The notes below the pieces were generated by a model. That model saw only the letters and a list, made by a program, of their open reading frames with translations, was not told the DNA's origin and ran no database searches. From contig NZ_JASCXX010000009.1 in the NCBI RefSeq assembly GCF_030012215.1, forward strand, positions 62,001 through 126,000: DNA of 64,000 bases, in the 5' to 3' direction. Below, piece after piece: positions 33,782 through 43,177 of this stretch. The stretch's first letter is position 1. Each line of letters starts with the position of its first letter. The translations under genes and the position numbers were made by a program. The stretch is from Anaerobaca lacustris (GTDB lineage: Bacteria > Planctomycetota > Phycisphaerae > Sedimentisphaerales > Anaerobacaceae).

Positions 33782-34134
33782 CGCCCGCCGGACAGTTCGG
33801 CGATGCGGAGTTCGAGGCGCTTGATCTCACGGAGGATGCCGTTGCGGTGGATCAACTGCCAAGCGAAGATCTTCGTCAGCGCCAGGAACTCGACGCAGCA
33901 AACGAAGAGGGCCGCATACATGATCTGGGACCGAGTTTGCTCGGCGTCGAAGAATCGTATCGCACAGTACGTCGCACCGGCGACGACCACAAGGCCCCAG
34001 ACCCAGATGAAGATGACGGTTGAGAGCATCTTGCGGTTGTAGAAGTCGCTTAGCATTGAGCGCAGCGTGTCTTCTTTCGAGTCCTCGTAGTCCTGCGGTC
34101 CGTCGATGATCTTTCTGATCTGTTCGTCGTTCAT
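33775..34134 (-). CDS. DUF6768-like membrane protein
   Basis: A 119-residue protein with two transmembrane helices (STVIFIWVWGLVVVAGATYC and IMYAALFVCCVEFLALTKIF) between a charged N-terminus (MNDEQIRKIIDGPQDYEDSK) and a coiled C-terminus ending in RIAELSGGRS. This matches small planctomycete proteins that follow ECF sigma genes and may act as partner or anti-sigma. AAGGAG precedes ATG 34134, 18 bases after the sigma stop, so the two are co-transcribed. The stop TAG comes from the palindrome at 33752-33781. Confidence 0.75.
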   Translation of the reverse strand: MNDEQIRKIIDGPQDYEDSKEDTLRSMLSDFYNRKMLSTVIFIWVWGLVVVAGATYCAIRFFDAEQTRSQIMYAALFVCCVEFLALTKIFAWQLIHRNGILREIKRLELRIAELSGGRS

Positions 34135-34152
34135 GGTGGCTCTCCTTACAGG

Positions 34153-34695
34153 CTATCCTGTGGATTGCTGCCAGATTTCCTTGAACTCATTTCTGGCGTG
34201 AAACAGTCGCGACTTGACCGTCCCGGCCGGAACATCCAGCACGCGGGCGACCTCCGACAGCCCGAGCCCTTCCAGGTAGTAGAGGGTCAGCACCACCCGG
34301 CTGCGAACCGCCAACTGCCGCAGGACGCTCTGCAGGTCGGCCGAGACATCCACGTCCAACGTGTCGTCCGACGCCGGATCGGAGGCAACGACCGGCGCTC
34401 GAGTCTGGGCCACAGACCGAATCCAGTCGTTGGCCTTGTTGGTCACGATGCGATAGAGCCAGGGTCGCAGCCGGGCCGGGTCGTTCAACTTGCGAAGGCC
34501 GCGCACCACGCCCAGCCAGCTTTCCTGCGTAACGTCCCAGGCCGCCTCGGAACTGCCCGTCAGACGACGGGCGTACTGCCAGAGCCTCTTCTGCCAGCGA
34601 CTGACCAGCGCCTCGAAGGCCTTGGCGTTGCCGCTTTGGGCCTCCATCACCAGCAGCTCGTCGACGAGTTGTCCGGTCGCATCATGCATGTCCAC
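34153..34695 (-). CDS. ECF-type RNA polymerase sigma factor
   Basis: A 180-residue sigma factor with region 2 (NAKAFEALVSRWQKRLWQYA, AAWDVTQESWLGVVRGL, then RPWLYRIVTNKANDWIRS) and region 4 (RSRVVLTLYYLEGLGLSEVA, then RVLDVPAGTVKSRLFHAR). ECF factors direct RNA polymerase to stress- or envelope-linked promoters. The downstream DUF6768-like membrane gene probably belongs to its control. GGGGA lies before ATG 34695; a second ATG at 34689 is possible. Confidence 0.93.
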   Translation of the reverse strand: MDMHDATGQLVDELLVMEAQSGNAKAFEALVSRWQKRLWQYARRLTGSSEAAWDVTQESWLGVVRGLRKLNDPARLRPWLYRIVTNKANDWIRSVAQTRAPVVASDPASDDTLDVDVSADLQSVLRQLAVRSRVVLTLYYLEGLGLSEVARVLDVPAGTVKSRLFHARNEFKEIWQQSTG

Positions 34696-34823
34696 ATATC
34701 CAGTCCCCGCGGCAGACGCCCCGGTTCACCATTCTGCGACGTTCGTCTGCAAAAGTCCACTGCCGGCCCCCACTCGCGGGGATCCGGGTGGGTTTTTGGC
34801 ATTTGGGCTTGTCTTGGAGCCGG

Positions 34824-34851
34824 ATTTTCGTAGAATCAGACTGCTGCTGCC
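34824..34851 (+). promoter_or_regulatory. promoter of tRNA-Ser
   Basis: TTGTCT, a 16-base spacer and TAGAAT just before the tRNA, of the same quality as the tRNA-Thr promoter. Confidence 0.5.
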
Positions 34852-34939
34852 GGAGAGGTGTCGGAGTGGCTGATCGAGCAGCCTTGGAAAGGCTGTGTGG
34901 GGCTTGTCCCTACCGCGGGTTCGAATCCCGCCCTCTCCG
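34852..34939 (+). tRNA. tRNA-Ser (anticodon GGA)
   Basis: A type II tRNA with acceptor stem GGAGAGG/CCTCTCC and anticodon stem CAGCC/GGCTG with loop TTGGAAA (GGA, reading UCC). A long variable arm (TGTGGGGCTTGTCCCTACC) and T-arm CGGGTTCGAATCCCG follow. The discriminator is G and CCA is not encoded. Confidence 0.95.
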
Positions 34940-35030
34940 TTCGTTTTGGCCTTCGGGGCGCTGTTCACAAGCGAACGTGAGCGACGCGTAGGACAGGCTT
35001 GCTGTGCGCCCGCGCTAAGGAGAGTAGGAC

Positions 35031-36779
35031 GTGACAGAAGCTCGCAGTGGTGGGGGAAAAGTCATCCGCCGGGGGCCGTATCCCGAACTGACGTGGACGG
35101 CCGTTCTCGTCGGCTACGGGCTGGGCTTTCTCATCACCATCAGCATGGGCTACGCCTGCCTGATCCTGGGCTTCTCGCACGAGGGCTCGGAGCTGGCGGC
35201 CATCCTGGGCTTCGGCGTGCTGCGCGGTATCCTGCGGCGCAACAGCATCATCGAGAACAACATCAGCCAGACGGTGGCCAGCAGCGTCAACGGCGCCTCG
35301 GCGGGCATCATGTTCTCCGTGCCGGCCCTGTTCATCCTGGGCCGCACCGATTTCAATCCCTACCTGATGGTCTTCGGCGCCATCGCCGGCGGCGTCCTCG
35401 GCATCGCCTTCATCATCCCGCTTCGAAAGCAGATGATCGACTTCGAGCGGCTCACCTATCCGGGCGGCGTGGCCGTCGCGACCGTGCTCAAGAGCCCCGG
35501 CGCCGGCGTCCACAAGGCGATCCTGCTGGTCATCGGCGCAGCGCTCAGCGCGACCGTCGCCATCGTCAGCCACGCAACGGGTTTCGAGAACTGGGCGCTG
35601 GGCGCCTATATCGGCATGCCCGACTACATGAACGGCGTCTGGTTCGTCTCGCTGCTGACGATCGGCATCGGGTTCATCGCCGGCAAGGGCGGGCTTTGTT
35701 TCGTGATCGGCGGGTACGCCTGCTATTGGGTGCTGGCCCCGATCCTGGCGAGGATGGGCCTGCTGCCTTCGCCGGAGCAATTGCAGGATCTTCGTCTGGC
35801 GACACCCGACTACCTTCGGGTGATGCTGTTCCGCCCGGTGGGCATCGGGATGCTCGTCGGCGGCGCACTGGCCGGGATCGCCTTGGCCCTGCCGCTGATC
35901 GTCAGCGCCGTCCGCAGCATGCAATCGGCGGCCAGGAGCGGGGCCTCGCTGTCGAAGGACGAGATGCCGATCAAACTGCTCTACGTGGGCGTCGTCGGTG
36001 CCGTGATCGTCCTGGGTGTCGTCGCGGTCCTTTCCGTCGAGGAAATGGGGCTGGGGCGCGGCATCCTCATGGCGGTGCTCGGGACGATCTGGATCTGGAT
36101 GGCGGGGGTAATCCTGTCGGAGTGCATCGGGCGGACCAACTGGTCGCCGATGAGCGGCATGACCCTGATCGCCGTAACGATCCTGATCGTCATCACCAAA
36201 GGCCTCGGCGACCGGGCCGCGATGATCTCCTCGGTGATGGTCGGCGCCGCTACCTGCATGGCGATGTCGCAGGCGACGGACCTGATGCTGGACTTGAAGA
36301 CAGGCTACCTCGTCGGCGCGATCCCCCGGCGACAGCAAATGGGCCAGTTCCTCGCGACCTGGATGGGGCCGATCCTGATGATCGGCCTGCTGTTCGTTCT
36401 GCACAAGGCCTACGGGCTGGGCAGCGACAGGCTTCCCGCCCCGCAGGGGACGGTGCTGGCGAGCATGATGCGGGGCATCCTCGAAGGCGACGTGCCCGTG
36501 CACAAGTACCTGGCCGGCGCGGGTCTCGGAGCGCTTCTGAGCACGACCGGGATCGGCGGGCTCGGCATCCAGGTGGGCCTCGGGTTCTATCTGCCGTTCA
36601 GCATCGTGCTGACCTACACCATCGGCACGGTCCTGCGGATCGTCAGCGACAGGATCAAGGGCCGCCACTATAGCGAGCAGGTGGGCATCCCCATCGCCGC
36701 CGGGCTGGTCATCGGCGAAGGGATCGTCGGCGTCGGTTTCGCCGTCTACTCGGTCATTGCGGGAATGAAGGGGGGATAG
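35031..36779 (+). CDS. OPT-family oligopeptide/metal transporter
   Basis: A 582-residue polytopic protein of the oligopeptide transporter (OPT) family. Typical blocks are PELTWTAVLVGYGLGFLITI, SIIENNISQTVASSVNGASA, IAFIIPLRKQMI followed by LTYPGGVAVATVLKS, and the later LGGLxIQVGLGFYLPFSIVL-like segment (residues ~510-530). OPT carriers import peptides or metal chelates using the proton gradient. The start is GTG 35031, set by AAGGAG 8 bases upstream. The next gene follows by 25 bases and may be in the same operon. Confidence 0.9.
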   Translation: MTEARSGGGKVIRRGPYPELTWTAVLVGYGLGFLITISMGYACLILGFSHEGSELAAILGFGVLRGILRRNSIIENNISQTVASSVNGASAGIMFSVPALFILGRTDFNPYLMVFGAIAGGVLGIAFIIPLRKQMIDFERLTYPGGVAVATVLKSPGAGVHKAILLVIGAALSATVAIVSHATGFENWALGAYIGMPDYMNGVWFVSLLTIGIGFIAGKGGLCFVIGGYACYWVLAPILARMGLLPSPEQLQDLRLATPDYLRVMLFRPVGIGMLVGGALAGIALALPLIVSAVRSMQSAARSGASLSKDEMPIKLLYVGVVGAVIVLGVVAVLSVEEMGLGRGILMAVLGTIWIWMAGVILSECIGRTNWSPMSGMTLIAVTILIVITKGLGDRAAMISSVMVGAATCMAMSQATDLMLDLKTGYLVGAIPRRQQMGQFLATWMGPILMIGLLFVLHKAYGLGSDRLPAPQGTVLASMMRGILEGDVPVHKYLAGAGLGALLSTTGIGGLGIQVGLGFYLPFSIVLTYTIGTVLRIVSDRIKGRHYSEQVGIPIAAGLVIGEGIVGVGFAVYSVIAGMKGG

Positions 36780-36804
36780 ACTTCTGAGACTGCTTGGATT
36801 CCTG

Positions 36805-37332
36805 ATGGTAACGATCGGTTTCATCATCGCATCATTGGCCTCTGTGGTCGATGAGGACATGGTGAAGTGGCTGTGGTATGTGCCGGCGCTGGCGCTGGGC
36901 GTTGCGGGAGTCGTGGTGATCCGGACCCACGTGGCCCGCCGCACCAAGGCCGACCACCACGTCGCCGCCAATATCGAGACCATCGAGGCCAGCCTGGGCC
37001 GGATCGCGGCCAATATCGACAAACTCAACGCCGACAAGCACACGATCGACACCTACGACGTGCGGCATCGGATCGACGATCTGTTCATCGACGACCTCGA
37101 AACGTTCGTGGACGCCCGACAGAGCATCGCCCATCGACATGGACTGGCCGCCTACGGCGAGGTCATGACCGCCTTCGCCGCCGGCGAACGCTACCTCAAC
37201 CGCGTCTGGTCCGCCTCATCCGACGGTTACATCGACGAGGTCCACGCCTACCTCGAAAAGGCCAAAGACCAGTTCGCCGAAACCCTCGCCATCCTCCACC
37301 GCCTCCAGAGCCCCTCAGGCGTTCGTTCGTAG
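36805..37332 (+). CDS. membrane-anchored coiled-coil protein, unknown
   Basis: A 175-residue protein with two N-terminal helices (MVTIGFIIASLASVV and WLWYVPALALGVAGVVVI) and a long helical, heptad-like cytoplasmic region (NIETIEASLGRIAANIDKLN, then VHAYLEKAKDQFAETLAILH). It follows the OPT gene by 25 bases. The last 32 codons and the TAG stop lie in a 159-bp sequence repeated exactly at 38188-38346. The end of the protein (GVRS) and stop are part of a palindrome. No family name known; a helper of the transporter is possible. Confidence 0.65.
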   Translation: MVTIGFIIASLASVVDEDMVKWLWYVPALALGVAGVVVIRTHVARRTKADHHVAANIETIEASLGRIAANIDKLNADKHTIDTYDVRHRIDDLFIDDLETFVDARQSIAHRHGLAAYGEVMTAFAAGERYLNRVWSASSDGYIDEVHAYLEKAKDQFAETLAILHRLQSPSGVRS

Positions 37333-37393
37333 TGGCGTCGTGAGACGCTACTCCTATATGCCCTTACGGGCACACTACGAACAGCGCATCGCC
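37235..37393 (+). repeat. 159-bp direct repeat, copy 1
   Basis: It is identical base for base to 38188-38346. It comprises the 3' end of the gene at 36805 plus the palindromes GTTCGTAGTGGCGTCGTGAG and TGCCC-TTAC-GGGCA...CACTACGAAC. Confidence 0.9.
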
Positions 37394-37404
37394 CTTGCGT
37401 GGCT

Positions 37405-37434
37405 CCCAGGCGGTGTAGTATCATGGCAGGAAGA
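37405..37434 (+). promoter_or_regulatory. promoter of the MntA/HepT pair
   Basis: TTGCGT, an 18-base spacer and TATCAT followed by GGCAGGAAGAG, about 35 bases before the mntA-like start. Spacing is a little long. Confidence 0.45.
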
Positions 37435-37463
37435 GAGTCGCCCACTGTAATGGGAGTTCACTG

Positions 37464-37793
37464 ATGGTCGCCACGCGAAAACAAGCGATGGCAATTGCTA
37501 TGAGGGCCCGTCAGAGCCTGGAGCAACTGTACGGCCCCCGCCTTCGAGGGGTATATCTCTATGGCTCAGCCGCACGCGATGAGTTGACATCCGACAGCGA
37601 CATCGATATCGCGGTGATCCTCGATGAGATCCCCAACCGCTCCGCCGAGCACAAACGCACCAGCCGGCTCGGTGCCGACCTGAGCCTTGAATTCGGCACG
37701 GTCGTCCTCTTCTTCTTTGCCGAAGAAAAGGACTTTGCCGCCGGACGTTTCGCCATCCACAGAGCCATCCGAGACGAGGGCATCGCCGCGTGA
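37464..37793 (+). CDS. MntA-like nucleotidyltransferase antitoxin
   Basis: A 109-residue minimal nucleotidyltransferase: LRGVYLYGSAARDELTSDSD followed by IDIAVIL shows the GSxxxG...SDhDhhV motif. MntA antitoxins transfer AMP to a Tyr of the HepT toxin. GGGAG precedes the ATG, and the stop overlaps the HepT start as GTGA. Together with the next gene it forms a complete two-gene toxin-antitoxin cassette, placed between two identical 159-bp repeats. Confidence 0.88.
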   Translation: MVATRKQAMAIAMRARQSLEQLYGPRLRGVYLYGSAARDELTSDSDIDIAVILDEIPNRSAEHKRTSRLGADLSLEFGTVVLFFFAEEKDFAAGRFAIHRAIRDEGIAA

Positions 37794-38164
37794 CCGAGGA
37801 AATTCAACGCCATCTTGCGCAGGCCGCCGAATGTATCGAGGACGCTCAGGTTCTTCTCGATCACGACCGCTTGGCCGCGATGGTCACACGAGCCTATTAT
37901 GCGATGTTCCACGCGGCGACCGCCGCACTGCTCGGCGAGGATGTCCGCCGCAGTTCGCATCGTGGTCTGTTGTCTGTCTTCGGCGAGCGACTGGTCAAGA
38001 CCGATCGCATCGATCGAGAGTCCTTCGAGCACTTGCGGGAAGCCTTCGAACGTCGCCAGCAGGCCGACTACGAGCCCCTTACGGATGTCGATCACCAAAC
38101 CGCACGGGAGTCCTTGAATCGTGCCATTGACTTCGTCGACGCGTGCAGAAGGCTCCTGGATTGA
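37790..38164 (+). CDS. HepT-like HEPN RNase toxin
   Basis: A 124-residue helical HEPN protein: HLAQAAECIEDAQVLLDHDR, then LAAMVTRAYYAMFHAATAAL. The segment RAYYAMFH is an R-x6-H catalytic motif, the hallmark of HEPN RNases. A tyrosine-containing segment RRQQADYEPLTDVDHQTARE follows, typical of this subfamily and possibly the AMPylated site. Starts with GTG 37790, overlapping the antitoxin by 4 bases. The role, a cleavable-RNA toxin under MntA control, is inferred from the family. Confidence 0.88.
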   Translation: MTEEIQRHLAQAAECIEDAQVLLDHDRLAAMVTRAYYAMFHAATAALLGEDVRRSSHRGLLSVFGERLVKTDRIDRESFEHLREAFERRQQADYEPLTDVDHQTARESLNRAIDFVDACRRLLD

Positions 38165-38187
38165 CCTGGCCCGACGACTCTTCATCC

Positions 38188-38346
38188 ACGAGGTCCACGC
38201 CTACCTCGAAAAGGCCAAAGACCAGTTCGCCGAAACCCTCGCCATCCTCCACCGCCTCCAGAGCCCCTCAGGCGTTCGTTCGTAGTGGCGTCGTGAGACG
38301 CTACTCCTATATGCCCTTACGGGCACACTACGAACAGCGCATCGCC
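38188..38346 (+). repeat. 159-bp direct repeat, copy 2
   Basis: An exact copy of 37235-37393, 24 bases after the HepT stop. Its right end continues GCATCGCCGCGTGA, matching the end of the mntA-like gene (near 37782-37793). The 5' part is gene-end sequence without its gene. Confidence 0.9.
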
Positions 38347-38387
38347 GCGTGATGACGCCTTGTGCAATGCACGCCATCCACATCGAC

Positions 38388-39269
38388 TCAAACGTGTGAT
38401 TCAAACAGGCCCTTGAGCCAGTCCGTTGCTTCACGAGTTTCCGGCATGTCGAAGACGAACTCCTGCCGTCTGCCGCCGCTGTTGAAAGGCAGATGGTTCC
38501 CGTCGCACAGCCACCTTCCCTCAATGTGCCCCTGACAAAGCCAGTTGGGCAGGCACCAGTGACTTCTCAAGCGTTCGCTTGGAGCCGTCAGTTGCAGCGA
38601 AGGGCCGCGCCGAGCAACAGAAGGATTAAAGCCTTGGAAAGTCCCTGCACCTTCCACCGATAGCCCATTCAAGCGAAACCCCTTGGAAGCGATGTAGATT
38701 GTGTTGTTGGTATATAGACCTCGGTTGACAACATGCGGGTGGTAGTGTAGCCAGGCTGGAATATCGGTCGGGTCTTGGTCTCTAGCAATAGGACAAGCTT
38801 CGCCGACATGGAGCCAGCCGAGAATCAAGTGCAGGTCCTTAGCACGTGGGACATAACGCCACTGGCCGTTTTCATGGCTGGCTCTTTTGAACCAGCCGAA
38901 GAATAGAAACAGGTCGCCCACGCCGACGCCTCGGTTTGTTAGGTAAGTCTGGGCGCCTCCCTGTTGGCCAAAGGATCGCTTCCAGTCCGGCTCGCGAGGT
39001 GCGAATCGCCCCGGGTCGAGGTCGGGATCGAGATGTGCCTCTTCATATGGGAATGGATCGCGGCAGCGAAACCGCAATTGCCGGATGATTTCGTCGAGAG
39101 GCTGACCGTCGAATTCCAGGTCTTGATAGCGAATGCCTTGCTCCCTTCTTGCGCGTTGACTCTCTGTGACGGGAATCGGCAGCGATAGCAGTTTCCTGTC
39201 CGGCATGATCGGACTCGGGATACCACCAGCGGTGCTGTCGAACCCTTTGCGACTCAGAATGATCTTCAT
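38388..39269 (-). CDS. nucleotide-modification-associated domain 3 (Nmad3) protein
   Basis: A 293-residue protein that begins MKIILSRKGFDSTAGGIPSP, then has LLSLPIPV. Later segments are TYLTNRGVGVGDLFLFFGWF, KDLHLILGWLHVGE and LHYHPHVVN. The opening and the 'GVG(D)LFLFFGWF' strand match Nmad3, a family predicted to act on nucleotides or modified DNA because it is linked to DNA-base-modification genes in phages. No such genes adjoin it here. AAGGAG precedes ATG 39269. The role is inferred from family knowledge. Confidence 0.75.
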   Translation of the reverse strand: MKIILSRKGFDSTAGGIPSPIMPDRKLLSLPIPVTESQRARREQGIRYQDLEFDGQPLDEIIRQLRFRCRDPFPYEEAHLDPDLDPGRFAPREPDWKRSFGQQGGAQTYLTNRGVGVGDLFLFFGWFKRASHENGQWRYVPRAKDLHLILGWLHVGEACPIARDQDPTDIPAWLHYHPHVVNRGLYTNNTIYIASKGFRLNGLSVEGAGTFQGFNPSVARRGPSLQLTAPSERLRSHWCLPNWLCQGHIEGRWLCDGNHLPFNSGGRRQEFVFDMPETREATDWLKGLFESHV

Positions 39270-39463
39270 GTGCTGTCTCCTTTCTCGCGCCTTGCCGTGC
39301 CATGCGCATTCGCATGCAAGCCCGGCTGGTATGGTCGGCTGAAGAATCCCGCTGCATCCTGCACTGTCTCGTTACGACCGCTCGCTCGGTCTATCTCGCC
39401 TATCGGCACGAACCGTCTGCCACTTGAGCACTTGAACTCTGCGGGGGGTCTGCATGAATGGGC

Positions 39464-39492
39464 TTGTCCGACGGGCTTGGGCGGGGTATACT
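39464..39492 (+). promoter_or_regulatory. promoter placed for a leaderless transcript
   Basis: TTGTCC (39464-39469), a 17-base spacer and TATACT (39487-39492). The ATG of the antitoxin starts 6 bases after the -10 box, at the expected transcription start. Confidence 0.6.
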
Positions 39493-39498
39493 GACCGT

Positions 39499-39684
39499 AT
39501 GACGACCAAAGACATGGCCATCAAGACGATTCAGGAACTGCCGGACTCGGCGACTTGGGAGGACATCGAGGAGCGCGTGCGCTTTCTGAGTGGAATCGAC
39601 AAAGGCCTGGCCGACATCAAGGCGGGCAGGGTCGTTGCCCATGAGGACGTCAAGGAAAGCCTCAAGAAATGGCTTGCCGGATAG
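39499..39684 (+). CDS. antitoxin of a ParE/RelE-type module
   Basis: A 61-residue acidic helical protein: MTTKDMAIKTIQELPDSATW, then EDIEERVRFLSGIDKGLADI and HEDVKESLKKWLAG. The pattern 'LPDdaTWEDI..R...........A...I..G.vv.he.v...l..WL' is typical of small antitoxins that pair with ParE-type toxins. No ribosome binding site is present; promoter geometry suggests a leaderless mRNA. It overlaps the toxin gene by 16 bases. Confidence 0.78.
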   Translation: MTTKDMAIKTIQELPDSATWEDIEERVRFLSGIDKGLADIKAGRVVAHEDVKESLKKWLAG

Positions 39685-39968
39685 TCTGGTCCCAGCAAGC
39701 TGTCGAGGACCTCAAGCAGATCGTCCGATTCATTGCGTTGGACGACGCCAACGCCGCCGCCAAGCTCGCAGCCCGCATCCTCAGCCACCTCGAACGAGCG
39801 GCCGAATTGCCCTTCTCCAATCGAGCCGTTCCTGAGAAAGCGGAAGAAGCGATCCGAGAAATCATTCTGCGTCCCTACCGCATCATCTATCAGACGGATG
39901 AGCGACGAGATGCCATTTACATCCTGCGAATCTGGCACGCTGCTCGTGGCGTACCCAGTATAGAATGA
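39669..39968 (+). CDS. ParE/RelE-superfamily toxin
   Basis: A 99-residue protein with the ParE fold: RIVWSQQAVEDLKQIVRFIA, then LDDANAAAKLAARILSHLER and IREIILRPYRIIYQTDERRD, then AIYILRIWHAAR. The 'EIILRPYRIIYQ' and 'hYILRIWHAAR' strands are the family core. ParE toxins inhibit DNA gyrase, RelE toxins cut mRNA; the sequence favours ParE. It starts inside the antitoxin gene. Confidence 0.85.
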   Translation: MACRIVWSQQAVEDLKQIVRFIALDDANAAAKLAARILSHLERAAELPFSNRAVPEKAEEAIREIILRPYRIIYQTDERRDAIYILRIWHAARGVPSIE

Positions 39969-40036
39969 GTAGCGGAGGCATGGGGAGACTCTGTACTCGG
40001 ATCATGAACACGGCCGCGTCGAGACAGGCGATTGCG

Positions 40037-40070
40037 ACAAGGGCCGGGATTGAATCTCCACGGCCCTTGT
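40037..40070. terminator. hairpin between convergent toxin and ilv genes
   Basis: ACAAGGGCCG (40037-40046) pairs with CGGCCCTTGT (40061-40070), a 10-bp stem with a 14-base loop. It lies between the parE stop (39968) and the ilvN stop (40120), so it may stop transcription from both sides. The T-tract is weak. Confidence 0.6.
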
Positions 40071-40119
40071 TCGTCGGTGTGCCCAGCGTTTCGTTCGGTG
40101 CCTCCGGCGGCGCGACAAC

Positions 40120-40608
40120 TTACATGTCGCTCTTGCCCTGGCGGGGCATGGCGATGGTGCCGGTTCGGGCGACGCTCTTGATGCCGTAGGGCTTGCAGAC
40201 GTTGATGAACGCATCGATCTTCGTCTCGGGTCCGCTGACCTCGACCATGATGGACTTAAGGCCGATATCGACGACGCGCCCTCGGAACATCTCGATCAGC
40301 GCGAAGATCTCGGGCCGCTTCTCCGGCGGCGCCGAGACGCCGATGAGCATGAGGTCGCGGGCGACCACGGGCTGGCCGGCGAAGTCCTGGACCTTGACGA
40401 CGGGAATGATCTTGGCCAGTTGTTTTCGCACCTGTTCGAGGACCCGGTCGTCGCCGACGACGACGATCGTCATCCGGCTCAGGTCGGGGTCCTCGGTGCG
40501 TCCGACGACCAGCGAATCGATATTGAAGGCGCGCGCGGCGAACATCCCCGCGACGTGGGCCAGAACGCCCGGCTTGTTCTCGACGAGAGCACTGATAATG
40601 TGTTTCAT
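40120..40608 (-). CDS. ilvN: acetolactate synthase regulatory (small) subunit
   Basis: A 162-residue ACT-domain protein, the feedback-controlled small subunit of acetohydroxyacid synthase in branched-chain amino-acid synthesis. It has the typical KHIISALVENKPGVLAHVAG, then MFAARAFNIDSLVVGRTEDP and the second ACT-like half (KRPEIFALIEMFRGRVVDIG). The length is normal. The ATG is 27 bases after the ilvB stop, with GCGGGG as the ribosome binding site. Confidence 0.95.
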   Translation of the reverse strand: MKHIISALVENKPGVLAHVAGMFAARAFNIDSLVVGRTEDPDLSRMTIVVVGDDRVLEQVRKQLAKIIPVVKVQDFAGQPVVARDLMLIGVSAPPEKRPEIFALIEMFRGRVVDIGLKSIMVEVSGPETKIDAFINVCKPYGIKSVARTGTIAMPRQGKSDM

Positions 40609-40635
40609 GGCAAACCCCGCTTTCTATGCAGTCGG

Positions 40636-42366
<1,731 letters not shown>

Positions 42367-42492
42367 TGTGATCTCCTTTCTCGATTGGCACGACACCGGC
42401 GGTATTCCGCCGTCGCAACCTTCTTATCTGACACCGTCAGCTCTTTGGCGATTGATCCCACAGGATCTGTCTTCCAGGCAACCGCCCGGAGT

Positions 42493-42762
42493 CTACATGG
42501 CACTTTCGAGCACTCGCAGACCGTCCATCTCGCGGAGGCCTTTGCCCGCCGGGACCATTGGCCAGACATTCTCATGGGCCTCGACGTGAAAATCAACAAG
42601 GCACGGCTTTTTCTCCGCGAGCATCTGCTCGATCGCGGCGCCGATGTAGCCGAAGACCGTGTCGACACCATGCGCAAGTAGCGCATCGACAACGACTTGA
42701 GCGCCGGTTGTGCAGTGAGGGCTTGCGGCCGGTCCGGCCGCGTAGGGGTGATCCGATGACAT
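42493..42762 (-). pseudogene. miniature ilvB (internal deletion, both ends in frame)
   Basis: An 89-codon frame. Residues ~18-41 (CTTGAQVVVDALLAHGVDTV, then FGYIGA) match the N-terminus of ilvB. Residues ~42-89 (AIEQMLAEKKPCLVDFHVEA, then HENVWPMVPAGKGLREMDGL) match its C-terminus. The ~490 residues between are missing, leaving an exact in-frame fusion without ThDP or catalytic sites. It keeps an ATG, an AAAGGAA site and a stop. It differs from the neighbouring ilvB at many positions, so it is an old duplicate. It could also be a translated leader-like ORF. Confidence 0.75.
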
Positions 42763-43177
42763 ATTCCGTTCCTTTCCCGATCAACGCGTCGGGCTCCTAC
42801 CGTCAGGGGCCCTTTGGTCATTCCGGTGGATCGTGGCTTTGAGGGCCTCCCCCGAGACGACCAACCGCTCCTGCACTGAGGAGCAGCCGATGCACCCGGA
42901 GATACATGCTCTTACCACGACCCCGTAACCATCCCACATTCACAGGGATGTACCAGGATCTTGCCCGTGCTCATGCACGGCGTGTATAGCATAATGAACA
43001 TCGGCCCGATTTGTCAAGTCCTTTCGCGACGAGGGCACAAATCTACGTATTTCTACTTATGTGAACACGATGGCAGGGACGATGCTAAGACAAAGGCTTT
43101 GTGCCGCATCGCGCCCCGAATCACACATTGTGTGGGCCCGCCTGCGTGGCTTCGGCAAGCCGCTCATAGCCTTTGGC
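42763..43177. promoter_or_regulatory. ilv leader and promoter region (minus strand), intergenic
   Basis: On the minus strand TTGACA (43017-43012) and TATGCT (42993-42988) with an 18-base spacer form a promoter reading toward the ilv genes. The 220-base leader holds a small hairpin GCTCCT-GCACTG-AGGAGC (42867-42884). I see no T-box or clear leader peptide. No gene lies in this stretch. Confidence 0.5.

Noticed and set aside
34965-37052. A 695-codon minus-strand frame
   Set aside because: Antisense of the OPT transporter gene; rich in Asp, His, Gln and Arg with no recognisable fold, a usual GC-rich shadow.
42763-43020. T-box or classical attenuator for the ilv operon
   Set aside because: No AGGGUGGNACCGCG-type sequence, no specifier loop that I can draw and no short peptide rich in Ile/Leu/Val codons; only a small hairpin is present.
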